Source: CALBPI01 sp942491885 | GTDB taxonomy: Bacteria; Pseudomonadota; Gammaproteobacteria; Steroidobacterales; Woeseiaceae | Reading direction: 5' to 3' | Assembly: GCA_942491885.1 (NCBI GenBank) | Contig: CALOCQ010000002.1 | Span: 1,507,915-1,571,914, forward strand | Length of the DNA: 64,000 nucleotides | Part shown: one piece after another, positions 27,762 to 37,430 of the stretch | How the letters are laid out: every line of letters begins with the position of its first letter | Numbering within the stretch: the stretch's first letter is position 1 | Notes under the pieces: generated by a model | What the model saw: only the letters and a program-made list of their open reading frames with translations | The model's database searches: none | Told to the model about the DNA's origin: nothing | Made by a program: the position numbers and the translations under genes

Positions 27762-28431
27762 GCCTGACCACTCGATCCAAGACGCGCCAGTAGCCAGTCC
27801 CGCATCAGAACGATCTCTTCCATGCAGACAGAGTGCGGCATGGGATATTCCTGCCACTGCACCTGATAGCCAAGCGCCTGCATGAATTCGCAAGAGCTGC
27901 GTCCAAGCTGCATAGGCAGCACTGGATCCTGGCTTCCATGCACCATCAGTATGGGCAACGACGACTGTCGCGACGCATGTTCCAGCGCCACCGTCTCGGT
28001 CATTGGCAGATAGGTCGACAAAGCAATAATGCCGCCGAGTGGGCCGTCATGGCGCAAACCGGCGAACAAGGCGATCGCACCACCCTGTGAGAAGCCCGCC
28101 AGGAAAATGCGCTGAGGCTCTATGCCCAATGCAATCTGCTGCTGCACCAGATCCATTAGGAATGCCGCACTGCTGCGGATACCGGCCTCGTCCGCCTTAG
28201 CCTGCCGATCGAGGGCCAGAATATCGAACCAGGCCGGCATCGACATACCGCCATTAATCGTCACCGGACGTGATGGGGCATGCGGAAAGACGAACCGCAC
28301 GGCCGCGCTGTCAGGCAAGTTCATCTCGCGAACAATTGGCTCGAAATCATGGCCGTCGGCACCCAGCCCATGCAATAGAATAACGGCCGCGTCGGGATGG
28401 CAGCGGTTTCGATAACAGCAGGATCAGGCAT
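27758..28431 (-). CDS. phospholipase/carboxylesterase family hydrolase, frameshifted near start
   Basis: Alpha/beta hydrolase of the EstB/YpfH type, about 224 residues: VILLHGLGADGHDFEPIV, nucleophile elbow GFSQGGAIA, acid in HGSQDPVLPM and catalytic His in MPHSVCMEE. The ATG at 28431 has a GGAG site, but its frame (MPDPAVIETAAIP) joins the conserved frame only after a one-base change at the CCC near 28395. Acts on small carboxyl esters; substrate unknown. Ends overlapping the TANGO2-like gene. Confidence 0.85.
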
Positions 28432-28476
28432 AGGTGGGCTCCAATAAATTCCGGCGCAGCATAACGCATTTCGCGT

Positions 28477-28490
28477 TGCATTATTATGCG
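28477..28490 (+). promoter_or_regulatory. putative ARG box upstream of argR
   Basis: TGCATTATTATGCG fits the ArgR half-site pattern TGNAT-WWWW-ATNCA with one mismatch. A second element with the repeated TTATGCGCA follows within 25 bases, giving the tandem arrangement usual for ArgR. It lies about 35 bases before argR, so the arginine operon is probably autoregulated. Confidence 0.5.
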
Positions 28491-28521
28491 CATTTAATTA
28501 AGTTATGCGCAAATTATCCGA

Positions 28522-28989
28522 ATGAGTGTCATGCCAGCAGAAAACAGTCAACAAGAAGCCCGACGCGCGCTGATCCGTGCCTTGCTGCGTGAGCGCTCGA
28601 TTCGCACGCAGGCCGAGCTTGCGCGCCAGCTTCAGGCATTGGGGCATCTGGTCACACAGTCCAGTGTCAGCCGTGATCTGCGTGAGATGCGGGTCATCAA
28701 GGATCCCAGCGGCTACAAGCTCAGCGAGACCATCACCGATCAACCGGACGAATCAACCTTGGGCTTCGTGCGCTCGGTGGCACCCGCCGGTGCACATCTG
28801 GTCGTCGTACACACCGCCATAGGCGCGGCGCAGCGCGTCGCCCTGGAACTGGATCGCAGCGACTGGCCGGAGATCATCGGCACGATCTCAGGTGACGACA
28901 CCATTTTCATCGCAACCAGCGGACATGCAGCCAATCGCAGGCTAACCGCCAGATTTAACACCACACCCTCGGAATCTAGACATGACTAA
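28522..28989 (+). CDS. argR: arginine repressor
   Basis: 155 residues. Winged helix-turn-helix DNA-binding domain (about 10-75; IRTQAELARQLQALG, TQSSVSRDLREMRV) and C-terminal hexamerisation/arginine-binding domain (ISGDDTIFIATSG). Binds ARG boxes with arginine as co-repressor. Heads the arginine gene cluster and overlaps argG by 8 bases, so the regulator is made with the enzymes it controls. Confidence 0.95.
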   Translation: MSVMPAENSQQEARRALIRALLRERSIRTQAELARQLQALGHLVTQSSVSRDLREMRVIKDPSGYKLSETITDQPDESTLGFVRSVAPAGAHLVVVHTAIGAAQRVALELDRSDWPEIIGTISGDDTIFIATSGHAANRRLTARFNTTPSESRHD

Positions 28990-30223
28990 AGACCAATCCC
29001 CCATACTGCTCGCCTACTCTGGCGGACTGGACACGTCATTCTGTATTCCGTGGTTGGCCGAGCACTACCAGCGGCCGGTAATCACGGTCACGGTCAATAC
29101 CGGCGGCATCGACGCAGCCGCGGCGCAAGACCTGAAAGAACGGGCGCTCGCACTCGGCGCCATCGAGCACCACCTGATCGACGCCCAAAGCGCCTTTTTC
29201 GATGACGTGTTGCGCTTTCTGATTGCCGGCAATGTGAAACGCGGCCAAATGTATCCGCTGTGCGTTGGCGCGGAGCGCGGCGTGCAGGCCAGTGTCATGG
29301 CCAATGTCGCCAACCAGAGCGGCGCCACGCATATCGCTCACGGCTGCACGGCGGCAGGCAATGATCAGGTGCGCTTCGAAGTAGCACTGGCTGCTCTGGC
29401 GCCAGACGCCGAAGTGCTGGCGCCCGTGCGCGACAATAGCTGGGCTCGCGAAGACCAGCTGCAATACCTCAAATCACGCGACCTGCCGCTGCCGCCGGCC
29501 GGCAGTGATTATTCCATCAACCGCGGCCTGTGGGGCGTAACCATTGGCGGGCGCGAAACGCTAACCAGCGCCGCCAGCATTCCGGAATCGGCATGGGTGT
29601 TGTCAAAGGGCGTCATGAACGAGCCGGCCGCCGGCGAAACGCATTCGGTAACTTTCGAAAACGGCATTCCGACCGCGCTCGACGGCGCGGTCATGAAACC
29701 CGTAGCGCTCATCGATGCGCTGCAATTGCTTGGCGCCAGGTTTGCCATTGGCCGCGGCATTCATGTGGGTGACACAATCCTCGGCACCAAAGGCCGTGTC
29801 GCATTCGAAGCACCCGCCGCCGAAATTCTGATCGAGGCGCACAGAGAACTTGAGAAGCTGACACTGAGCGCCGTGCAACTGCGCGTCAAAGAACAACTCT
29901 CGCTGACTTACGGAGACCTTGTGCACGAAGGCAAACAGCTCGATCCTGCCTGTCGCGATATCGAGGCGCTGCTGGCGTCCTCGCAACAACATGTATCGGG
30001 CACAGTCACATTTGATCTTGCCGCCGGCAGCCTGTTCGTCACCGGCGTGGACGCCAAGCGTTCACTGCTCGCGGCAACCAAAGGCGTTTACGGCGAAGCT
30101 GCCGGGGAGTGGACGCCAGCCGACGCGCTTGGCTTTGCGCGCGTGTTGGCTTTACCCGGCATCCTGCAGCAACGCGCGCGGCAGGCAATCATGAACGTCA
30201 GTCGCTCAGTGACAAGTCGATAA
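28982..30223 (+). CDS. argG: argininosuccinate synthase
   Basis: 413 residues. Joins citrulline and aspartate with ATP. PP-loop LAYSGGLDTSFCIPWL at 9-24, HGCTAAGNDQVRFE, and SDYSINRGLWG are the family landmarks. The frame is intact from end to end; the dense frameshifts begin right after its stop. If the cluster uses acetylated intermediates, as argF' suggests, its substrate would still be free citrulline after deacetylation by an ArgE' enzyme that is not in the window. Confidence 0.95.
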   Translation: MTKDQSPILLAYSGGLDTSFCIPWLAEHYQRPVITVTVNTGGIDAAAAQDLKERALALGAIEHHLIDAQSAFFDDVLRFLIAGNVKRGQMYPLCVGAERGVQASVMANVANQSGATHIAHGCTAAGNDQVRFEVALAALAPDAEVLAPVRDNSWAREDQLQYLKSRDLPLPPAGSDYSINRGLWGVTIGGRETLTSAASIPESAWVLSKGVMNEPAAGETHSVTFENGIPTALDGAVMKPVALIDALQLLGARFAIGRGIHVGDTILGTKGRVAFEAPAAEILIEAHRELEKLTLSAVQLRVKEQLSLTYGDLVHEGKQLDPACRDIEALLASSQQHVSGTVTFDLAAGSLFVTGVDAKRSLLAATKGVYGEAAGEWTPADALGFARVLALPGILQQRARQAIMNVSRSVTSR

Positions 30224-31269
30224 AATTGCCTCGCTCGCCAGTCTCCAAAACCTCAGCCGTGAGCTGCGGCTGACCGACGACATCCTGTGCGAGGAAGGCG
30301 TGTTGGTGGCCGTTGAGATCCTCACCAACAAAGTCCGCTACAACACGCTGGAACTGACCAGCGGCCGCATGGCCAAGGTCGTCAAGCAGGGCGACATCGT
30401 GGTGGGCGCGCTCGGTCATCGCAAGGCGCTGTTCGGCTACTCCGGATCACCTGCCGACCAACTCGTAAGCCGGGCGACATCGTTCAGATGCTGAACATCG
30501 GCGGCGTGCTGGGTACTGCGACTCGGTCAATGCCGACCTTGGTCCGCCCTTCGACTGCAAGGTGCTCGGCATGGTGCTCGACTTTCCTTATCTGGGCGAG
30601 CGCATTGGCGTGGCTGCACGTGCTGGCGAAAAACCGCTACCGGAATACGCTGCTGGAATACTCACGGCGTGCCGGTCGTGGCGCTGGCCGGGCACCTGCA
30701 TGGAAGCCGGCAAGACGGCGGCGGCCTGCGCCATTGTCAGCCGCCTGCGTGCCAACGCGGTCTGCGTGTTGCCGCCTGCAAGGCCACCGGCGTATCGCTC
30801 CGGCGCGACATTCTCGCCATGGAAGATGCCGGCGCGCGCAACACGCTGATCTTCACCGATTTCGGCGTCATGACGACCACGCGCGACAATGGTCCGGCAG
30901 TGACGCGCACGATGCTCACCGAACTGTCTGCGCGCGCAAGCCGGATGTCATCGTGTTCGAGCTGGGCGATGGCATGCTGGGCACGTACGGCGTGGACGCC
31001 ATCCTGCAGGACGATCAGGTTCGCGCGGCGCTCACCGGCGTGGTGCTGTGCGCCAACGATCCGGTCGCGGCCTGGGGCGGCGTGGAGATTCTTGCGCGAA
31101 GACTTACGATCATCGAGCCCGCGGTTTGTCACCGGGCCCGGCCACCGACAACGCGGTGGGCGTCGATCATCCAGGAAAGCTCAACAAGGTGTCGCTGGTC
31201 ATCAACGCCATTGACCGATGCGGTTGCGCTGGGCGATGCCGTGTTGCCGAGCTCGCTGGAACGAGATAA
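30213..31269 (+). CDS. conserved P-loop protein of unknown function in arg cluster (frameshifted)
   Basis: About 350 residues can be pieced together across roughly nine frame switches. N-terminal region: ILCEEGVLVAVEILTNKVRY, KQGDIVVGALGHRKALFGYS, MLNIGGVLG. C-terminal region: Walker A-like GTCMEAGKTAAACAIVSRL, GVSLRRDILAMEDAG, FTDFGVMTTTRDNGPAVTR, DVIVFELGDGMLGTYGVDAI, VVLCANDPVAAWGG. The P-loop half resembles the DUF1611 type. It lies between argG and argC in the same direction, so a role in arginine synthesis or its control is likely, but no activity can be named. The start codon is unclear. Confidence 0.6.
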
Positions 31270-31270
31270 A

Positions 31271-32333
31271 ATGAGCGACACCCAGACATTCCGGTCATCG
31301 TTCTTGGCGGCACCGGTTACGTGGCCGGCGAACTGCTGCGCCTGTTGCCGGCCACCCGAACCTGGAGCTGGCGGGCAGTGCCGATCTCGGAGAGCCAGGC
31401 GGGCGAACTGGATCAAGTCGTTTCCGCACCTTGGCCGGCGCTTGGCGACCCGGCTTTCAGCACCACCTCGCAGAGCTCGCGCCAACATCGCACGCGGCTG
31501 GCGTTTTTTCGGCAGCGCCGCACGGCGCTCAGCAGCGGCCATCGCCGCGTGCTCAAGGCGGCGAAAGCCGGGACGCAGCCGCATTCGTGGTCGATGCCTC
31601 CGCCGATTTTCGCTTGCAGGACCCGGCGCAATACGCGCAAATCTATGGCCAGGCGCACGGCGCACCGCAACTGCTTGAGCATTTTTGTTCAGCCCTGCCG
31701 GAGCACACGAGCGCCGTGCAAACAAAACACGTCGGTCATCCCGGTTGTTTCGCAACGGCCATGCTGCTGGCCAGCGTGCCGCTGCTGAAGCCTGGGCTGT
31801 CACCGACGGCACGCTCTTCGCCAGCGGTGTCACCGGCAGCACCGGCTCCGGGCAAGCGCCTACCGCCAGGCACGCATCATCCCGGAGCGCCACAGCAACC
31901 TGTACGCCTACAAGCCGCTGGCCCATCGGCATGCGCCGGAGGTGGTCGAGCATGCGCGCGGCGAGCACGGTGTGCAAGCCGACGTTGCGCTTCGTGCCGC
32001 ATTCCGGTCCGTTTGCGCGCGGCATTCACATGCACGGTGCAGGCCGTCTTGAAAAACCGGTCGATGCAAGCAGCAGCTGCAAGGCGATCTGCGAGGATTA
32101 CTACAACGACGCACCATTCGTGCAGGTGGTGGATGGCATGCCGCAACTCAAGGACGTGGTCGGCAGCAACTACGCGCATATCGGCGTCGCCAGTGACGGA
32201 CAGTCGCCGTGGTGTGCGTTGTTATCGACAAACTTACTAAGGGCGCGGCGGGCGGTGCGTGCAGTGGATGAATCGCCTGCTCGGCCTGCCCGAAACACTG
32301 GCCTGGACACACCCGCGGCCGGGCTGGACCTGA
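31271..32333 (+). CDS. argC: N-acetyl-gamma-glutamyl-phosphate reductase (frameshifted)
   Basis: NADPH-dependent reduction of N-acetylglutamyl phosphate to the semialdehyde. Pieces in several frames give IPVIVLGGTGYVAGELLRL (Rossmann start), VVDASADFRLQD, the catalytic Cys in HVGHPGCFATAMLL, SGVTGSTGSGQ, VPHSGPFARGIH and VGSNYAHIGVASDG. Roughly eight frame switches. ATG at 31271 follows the previous gene by one base. Reconstructed length about 350 residues fits the family. Confidence 0.85.
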
Positions 32334-32337
32334 GCTC

Positions 32338-33550
32338 ATGACGACCAAGACGCACAAATGCAGACAGCGATACAACGCAGCAGGAGAGCAACACCTGCTG
32401 CCGGTCTACCCGCAACTATCCGACTTGGAACCTGTGCCGCGAAGGCGTCTGGCTCATTGCCGCGATGACAATCAAGGTGCTCGACCTGTACGGCGGCCAT
32501 GCCGTGGCGGCACTGGGCTACGGCCATCCGGCCTGATGCAAACGCTGGCAACAGGCCCAGACGCTGCTGTTCCAGAGCAATGCCGTGGCGCTGGAAGTGC
32601 GCGCGCGGGCTGCCGACAAGCTGGTCAATTTTGCGCCGGACCATCTTGAAAGCCGTTTTTCGTCAACAGCGGCGCCGAGGCCAACGAGAATGCGCTGCGC
32701 ATTGCGCTTTTTGGCACACCGGCCGCAGCAAAGTCGTCGCGATTGAGCATGGGTTTCACGGCCGCACGGCTGCCGCGGGCGCGGTGACCTGGGGCGCAAA
32801 GAACGCTGGTATGCCTTTCCGCAGACGCCTTTCGACTGTGGATTTCATTGCCGCGTGACGATGTCGCTGCAGCCATTAACGCATGACGATGGAAACACGG
32901 CTGCAGTGATTGTCGAACCGGTGCAGGGTGTTGCCGGCGCATCCGATCTGGAGCCCGAGTTTCTGCAGGCAATTGCCGCAAGCGCTGCGCGCCAGCCGGC
33001 GCGCTGTTGATTGCCGACGAAGTGCAGAGCGGGATGGGCCGCTGCGGCGCACCGTTCGCGATCGAACTGCTATGGCGTGCAGCCGGACATTCTTACCACG
33101 CCAAGTCACTGGGTGGCGGGCTTCCCGTGTGCGGCGCGCAGTGCTGACCGCGGATGCGGCCTAGCCGAGGTCTGCCAGTTCGGTGATCTGGGCACCACGT
33201 TCGGCGGCGGCCCACTGGCCTGCGCGGTGATTAGCACGGTGCTGGACGTCATCACGCGGAAGGACCTGCTCGCCAATGCACCGAGCGCGTCGCGCACGAT
33301 TCGCGAGACTGCATCGGTCGGCCCGGTGAAGGCCGTGCAGGGCGAGGGCTGCTGCTCGGCCTGGTCTGCGAGCCTCCGGCAAAGGACCGTGCGAGACTCG
33401 CTGCTCAGCAAAGGACATCCTGACCGGCAGCAGCAGCGACCCGCACGTATTGCGGCTGCTGCCGCCACTGTTTATTGCAACGAGTGAAGAGCAAATGACA
33501 GGCTATGCGCGCACCCTCAAGACACTCAACGAGCCCGATGTTGTGAATGA
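32338..33550 (+). CDS. argD: acetylornithine aminotransferase (frameshifted)
   Basis: PLP-dependent class III transaminase making N-acetylornithine. Fragments in all three forward frames: DLYGGHAVAALGYGHPA, NSGAEANENALRIAL, VVAIEHGFHGRTAAAGA, IVEPVQGVAG, LLIADEVQSGMGRCG, the lysine region KSLGGGLPVCA, and GDLGTTFGGGPLACAV. At least eight frame switches; the exact 3' end is uncertain (33546-33550). ATG lies 4 bases after the argC stop. Confidence 0.83.
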
Positions 33551-33551
33551 C

Positions 33552-34570
33552 ATGAAAGAGTTTAATCGATCTGGGCGACTTTAGCGCGAAGCGAAGTCGA
33601 GGCGCTGGTGCAGCCTCGCGAACGCGGCTGGAGCACAACCCGGAACCGCAGGCCCTGGCCGGCAAAGTGCTCGCGCTGCTGTTCCTGAGTCCCGTCGCTG
33701 CGCACGCTGGCGTCATTTCAGGCCGCCATGGCGCGGCTCGGCGGCGGCTCTTTTGTGATCTCGCCGGACATGTCGATCCACGGCCTGGAAACGCGCCCGG
33801 GCTCGTCATGGACGGCATGGCCGCGGAACATATTCGCGAAGCGGTGCCGGTCATCGCCTCCTACGGCGACGCCATCGGCATTCGGGCGTTTGCCGAGCGC
33901 AAGAATCTCGATGCATGACCTGGCGCGACACCGACTTCAACGCGTTGCGGGAGCTGATCAAGCCGCTGGATCAACATGGAATCGGCCATCAACCATCCCT
34001 GCCAGAGCCTGGCTGACTGGAAGACCATGGATGAGGTCGGCGTGCCGCGCAACGGCGGCAAGTTTGTGCTGAGCTGGGCCTATCATCCGCGTGCGCTGCC
34101 GCTGGCCGTACCGTCAGCCACGGTGCACATGGCTGCCATGCGCGGCATGGACGTCACGGTGCTGCGACCCGAAGGGTTTCGAGCTGCCCGAGCCGATCAT
34201 GGAGAAAGGCGCGGCAGGCCGCAGGCGCCTCGGGCGGCTCGGTGCGCGAAACCGATGACCGCGCCGAGGCACTGGAGGGTGCACACATCATTTACGCCAA
34301 GTAGTGGGCTCAACCAGCACTACGGCAACATGCCGGCCGATGACGCGAGCTGCGCGGCAACTCTCGCCGACTGGTGCGTCGACGAGCCATGGTTCGACAC
34401 GGCGCACGACGACTGCGCGCTTCATGCACTGCCTGCCGGTGCGGCGGGGTGTCGTGGTCGCCGACCGGGTGCTCGACGGCCCGCGCAGCGTGGTCATTCA
34501 GGAAGCCCAGAACCGCATGTACGCGCAGATGGCTGTGCTGCATCAAATGCTGGGACCAGACGCAGCCTGA
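33552..34570 (+). CDS. argF': N-acetylornithine carbamoyltransferase (frameshifted)
   Basis: Carbamoylates N-acetylornithine to N-acetylcitrulline. The pieces match the Xanthomonas-type enzyme rather than ordinary ornithine carbamoyltransferase: FLSP...FQAAMARLGGGSFV, ESAINHPCQSLADW, SWAYHPRALPLAVPSATVHM, GMDVTVLRPEGFELPEPIM (joined), HCLPVRRGVVVADRVLDG and SVVIQEAQNRMYAQMAVL. The PLAVP segment and VRRGVVV tail are features I associate with acetylornithine specificity. About 335 residues when repaired, with seven or more frame switches. Confidence 0.8.
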
Positions 34571-35520
34571 TGCACAAGCACTGAGCACGGAAACCAACAG
34601 CGCCAATCGGGAGTGCGACGCGTCGCAGCACTGCGGCACGCCGCGCCCTATATCCGCCTGTACAAGCGCAAGATTTTCGTCGTCAAGGCCGGCGGCGAAG
34701 TGTTTGCCGATCCCGAACGACCCGCGCGCTGATCGAACAGATCGCCATCCTGCACCAGGTCGGCATCCGGGTCGTGCTGGTGCATGGCGGCGGTCCGCAG
34801 TCCACGCGAGCTGCCGAAGCTCTTGGTGTCTGACACCGCATTGGTCGAGGGCCGGCGGGTCACCGACGAGCCATCGAACGTCTCGGCAATGGTCCTGAAC
34901 GGCCAGATCAACACGCGCATTCTGGCGGCCTGCCGCGATCTGGACATCCCCGCTGTGGGCATGTCCGGCGTTGATGCCGGCCTGGTACGCGCGCACAGGC
35001 GCCCGCCGGTGAGACCATCGAGCGCCGTCGACTATGGTTTCGTTGGCGACATCGATTCGGTCGATGCAGACATGCTCCGCAAGCAGCTCGACAACGGCCT
35101 GATGCCGGTCGTCAGCCCACTGTCCTGCGACGAGTCCGGAACGCTGCTGAACATCAATGCCGATACCGTTGCCGCGGCTATTGCCGCGGAGCTGGAGGCA
35201 GAGAAGCTGATCCTTGCCACCGGCGCGCCGGCATCCTCGAAGACATTAACGATCCGATCGCTCATCGTCAGTTATATCGACCGCAAGGGGCTCGCAAGCT
35301 GCGCAAGGCCGAGGGCAAGCTTGCGGATGGCATGCTGCCCAAGGCGAAGGCTATCGAGGACGCCATTCGCGGCGGCGTGCCACGCGTGCACGTCATTTCG
35401 TACAAGCTGCCGGACAGCCTGCTGCTGGAAGTCTTCACCAACGAAGGCACCGGCACGCTGGTGGTCAACAGCATCGATGCGCTGACGCCGGCAGAGCAGC
35501 AGCAGTCGGTCAAACTGATG
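34570..35520 (+). CDS. argB: acetylglutamate kinase (frameshifted)
   Basis: Phosphorylates N-acetylglutamate. Recognisable parts: KIFVVKAGGEVFADP, VVLVHGGGPQS, AMVLNGQINTRILAACR, DYGFVGDIDSVD, MPVVSPLSCDESGTLLNINADTVAAAIA, EKLILATGAPGIL (across a frame switch) and PRVHVISYKLPDSLLLEVFTNEGTG. About 310 residues. There is no room for the acetylglutamate synthase domain fused in Xanthomonas. Five or so frame switches; ends at the argH start. Confidence 0.83.
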
Positions 35521-36716
35521 AGCATGACGCTTGTGGGACAAGGGGCTAGCCGCTCGATGAGCGGGTGCTGCGCTACACGGCCGGTGAAGACCACGTCTGG
35601 ATGAGCGGCTGGTTGGCTATGACGTGCGCGCCTCCATCGCGCATGCCAAGATGCTGCGCGAGCAGGGCCTGCTCACCGAAGCCGATTTCAACGCCATTAG
35701 CGACGGGCTGCAGCGCGCTCGGCGCCGAGCATGCCGCCGGCGAATGGCAAATCGCGCTGCAGGATGAAGACGTGCACACCGCGCTCGAAGCGGCGCCTGA
35801 CGGAGCGCATCGGCGAAGCCGGCAAGCGCGTGCATCTGGGTCGCTCGCGCAATGATCAGGTGCTGGCGGCTCTGCGGCTGTACTTGCGGGATGCCTGCGA
35901 TGAACTGGCTGCCGCGCACCATGCGGTGTGCCGCGGCGCTCGCGCTTCGGGCAGCGGAAGCCGTGACCGAGCTGCCGGGCTATACCCACATGCAACAGGC
36001 ATGCCCAGCAGCGTGGCGCTGTGGGCCGGCGGCTTTGCCGCGGAACTGCATGACGATATCGAGGCTTGCTGGCAGCGTTGCGGCGCATCGAGCAAGAACC
36101 CGCTGGGCAGCGCGGCTGGCTACGGCACGCCTGCGGTGCCGATTGACCGGGAGCACACGCGGACGCTGCTCGGCTTCGACGGCGTGCACGAACCCGTCAC
36201 GGCCGTGCAGCTGTCGCGCGGCAAGGCGGAAGCCAGCTGTGTTTCGAGATGCTCACGCTGATGCTGGCAGGATCTGGGCCGGCTCGCCGCCGATCTGCTG
36301 CTGTTCTACACGCAGGAGTTCGCCTACGTCACGCTGCCCTCATCGCTGACCACCGGCTCATCGATCATGCCGCAAAAACGCAATCCGGATGTGCTGGAGC
36401 TGGTACGGGCAGCCCCGGCCACCGCGCAGGCCTGCCTCGATGAAGTGCTGATGCTCACGCAAGCTGACCTCCGGCTACCAGCGCGATCTGCAGCGCATCA
36501 AGCCGCCGCTGTTTCGGGCCATCGACCTGGCCGACACGCTGGCGATCATGGCGATCGCTGCTCGAGGGCGTGAGTTTCCGGCCCGAAAACATCCGCCTCG
36601 ATGAAGGCATCTGTATGCGGCGGAGCAGGCCAACCGAGCTGGTTGTCGAGCAAGGCATGACCTTCCGCGACGCCTACCGCCAGGTTGGCAAGCAATTTAC
36701 AGACGACGAGAACTGA
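35518..36716 (+). CDS. argH: argininosuccinate lyase (frameshifted)
   Basis: Splits argininosuccinate to arginine and fumarate, the last step. Fragments: PLDERVLRYTAGEDHVW, EDVHTALEARLTERIG (across a switch), GKRVHLGRSRNDQVL, ELPGYTHMQQA, NPLGSAAGYGTPAVP and the superfamily signature TGSSIMPQKRNPDVLELVR. About 400 residues with eight or more frame switches. A one-base loss in GTCTGGGATG-type context (near 35600) is a clear homopolymer error. Confidence 0.85.
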
Positions 36717-36779
36717 CGCTGTCCGAATGAGCAGATGCGCGGTATCATCGTGGGCTCGATAATCGATCGAGACTGCCGC

Positions 36780-37260
36780 ATGATCTGGTTCAACAACACA
36801 CTGCCCAACGTCGAGGCGATTAACAGCACCGGCGCTGACACCATGGTCGAACATCTGGATATTCAGATTGACCGGCTATTGGGGACGACTATGTCGGTAG
36901 CATGCCGGTCGACAAGCGCACACATCAACCTTTCGGCCTGCTACATGGCGGTGCGTCGGTAGCACTGGCCGAAACGCTTGGCAGCCTGGGTGCCTCACTT
37001 TGCGTTGATATGAAACGCTACCGGGTTGTCGGGCTGGACATCAACGCCAACCACTGTGCGGGCGCGACGGCGTGCGCAGCGGTCGCGTGACCGGGCAACA
37101 GCCACCGCAGTGGCTATATTGGTCGCGCACAACACATGCTTGGGTGCATCTCGAGCATCACCACGGCGGACGAGCTCGGGCAGAACGGAGCCGGCTGCAC
37201 CTGTATTTCCGCGATTAACCATGGCGGTCATCGATGGGACCAGGCTGGCGGGCGCGGTGA
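36780..37260 (+). CDS. hotdog-fold thioesterase, YdiI/PaaI-like (frameshifted)
   Basis: Acyl-CoA thioesterase of about 145 residues: MIWFNNTLPNVEAINSTGAD, GSMPVDKRTHQPFGLLHGGA with the HGG motif, SVALAETLGSLGA containing the catalytic glutamate, DINANH and a final LTMAVIDGTRLA. Three frame switches. Related enzymes hydrolyse DHNA-CoA or aryl-CoA esters; the substrate here is not evident. Its restored stop would overlap the GTG of the lipoprotein gene that follows. Confidence 0.75.
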
Positions 37261-37430
37261 AAACGACGATCGCACTGCTCATCGTCCTGCTCGCCGGCTG
37301 CGGCCAGTCGGGCGACTTGTTCCTGCCGTCCGCGCAGGCACCAGCGCCCATCGCGACGCCCGACACGACCAGCAACACAGACACTGAACAAGAGGAGGCA
37401 GCCGATGACGAAGAAACTCCTGCTGGTTGA
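37257..37430 (+). CDS. lptM: LptM/YifL-like small lipoprotein
   Basis: 57 residues from GTG 37257. Signal peptide MKTTIALLIVLLAGC with lipobox LAGC, immediately followed by GQSGDLFLP, the short conserved motif of LptM (YifL), which helps LptD oxidation during assembly of the LPS translocon. The rest is a proline- then acid-rich tail. Its last 26 bases overlap the start of polA in another frame. Easily missed because of its size. Confidence 0.72.
   Translation: MKTTIALLIVLLAGCGQSGDLFLPSAQAPAPIATPDTTSNTDTEQEEAADDEETPAG

Noticed and set aside
28477..28512. Repeated TTATGCGCA as the seed of a longer repeat array
   Set aside because: Only two copies occur; they fit tandem ArgR half-sites before argR.
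30488..31678. 396-codon frame across the P-loop gene and argC
   Set aside because: It stitches pieces of two different genes in a region full of indels; the true proteins are found by switching frames.
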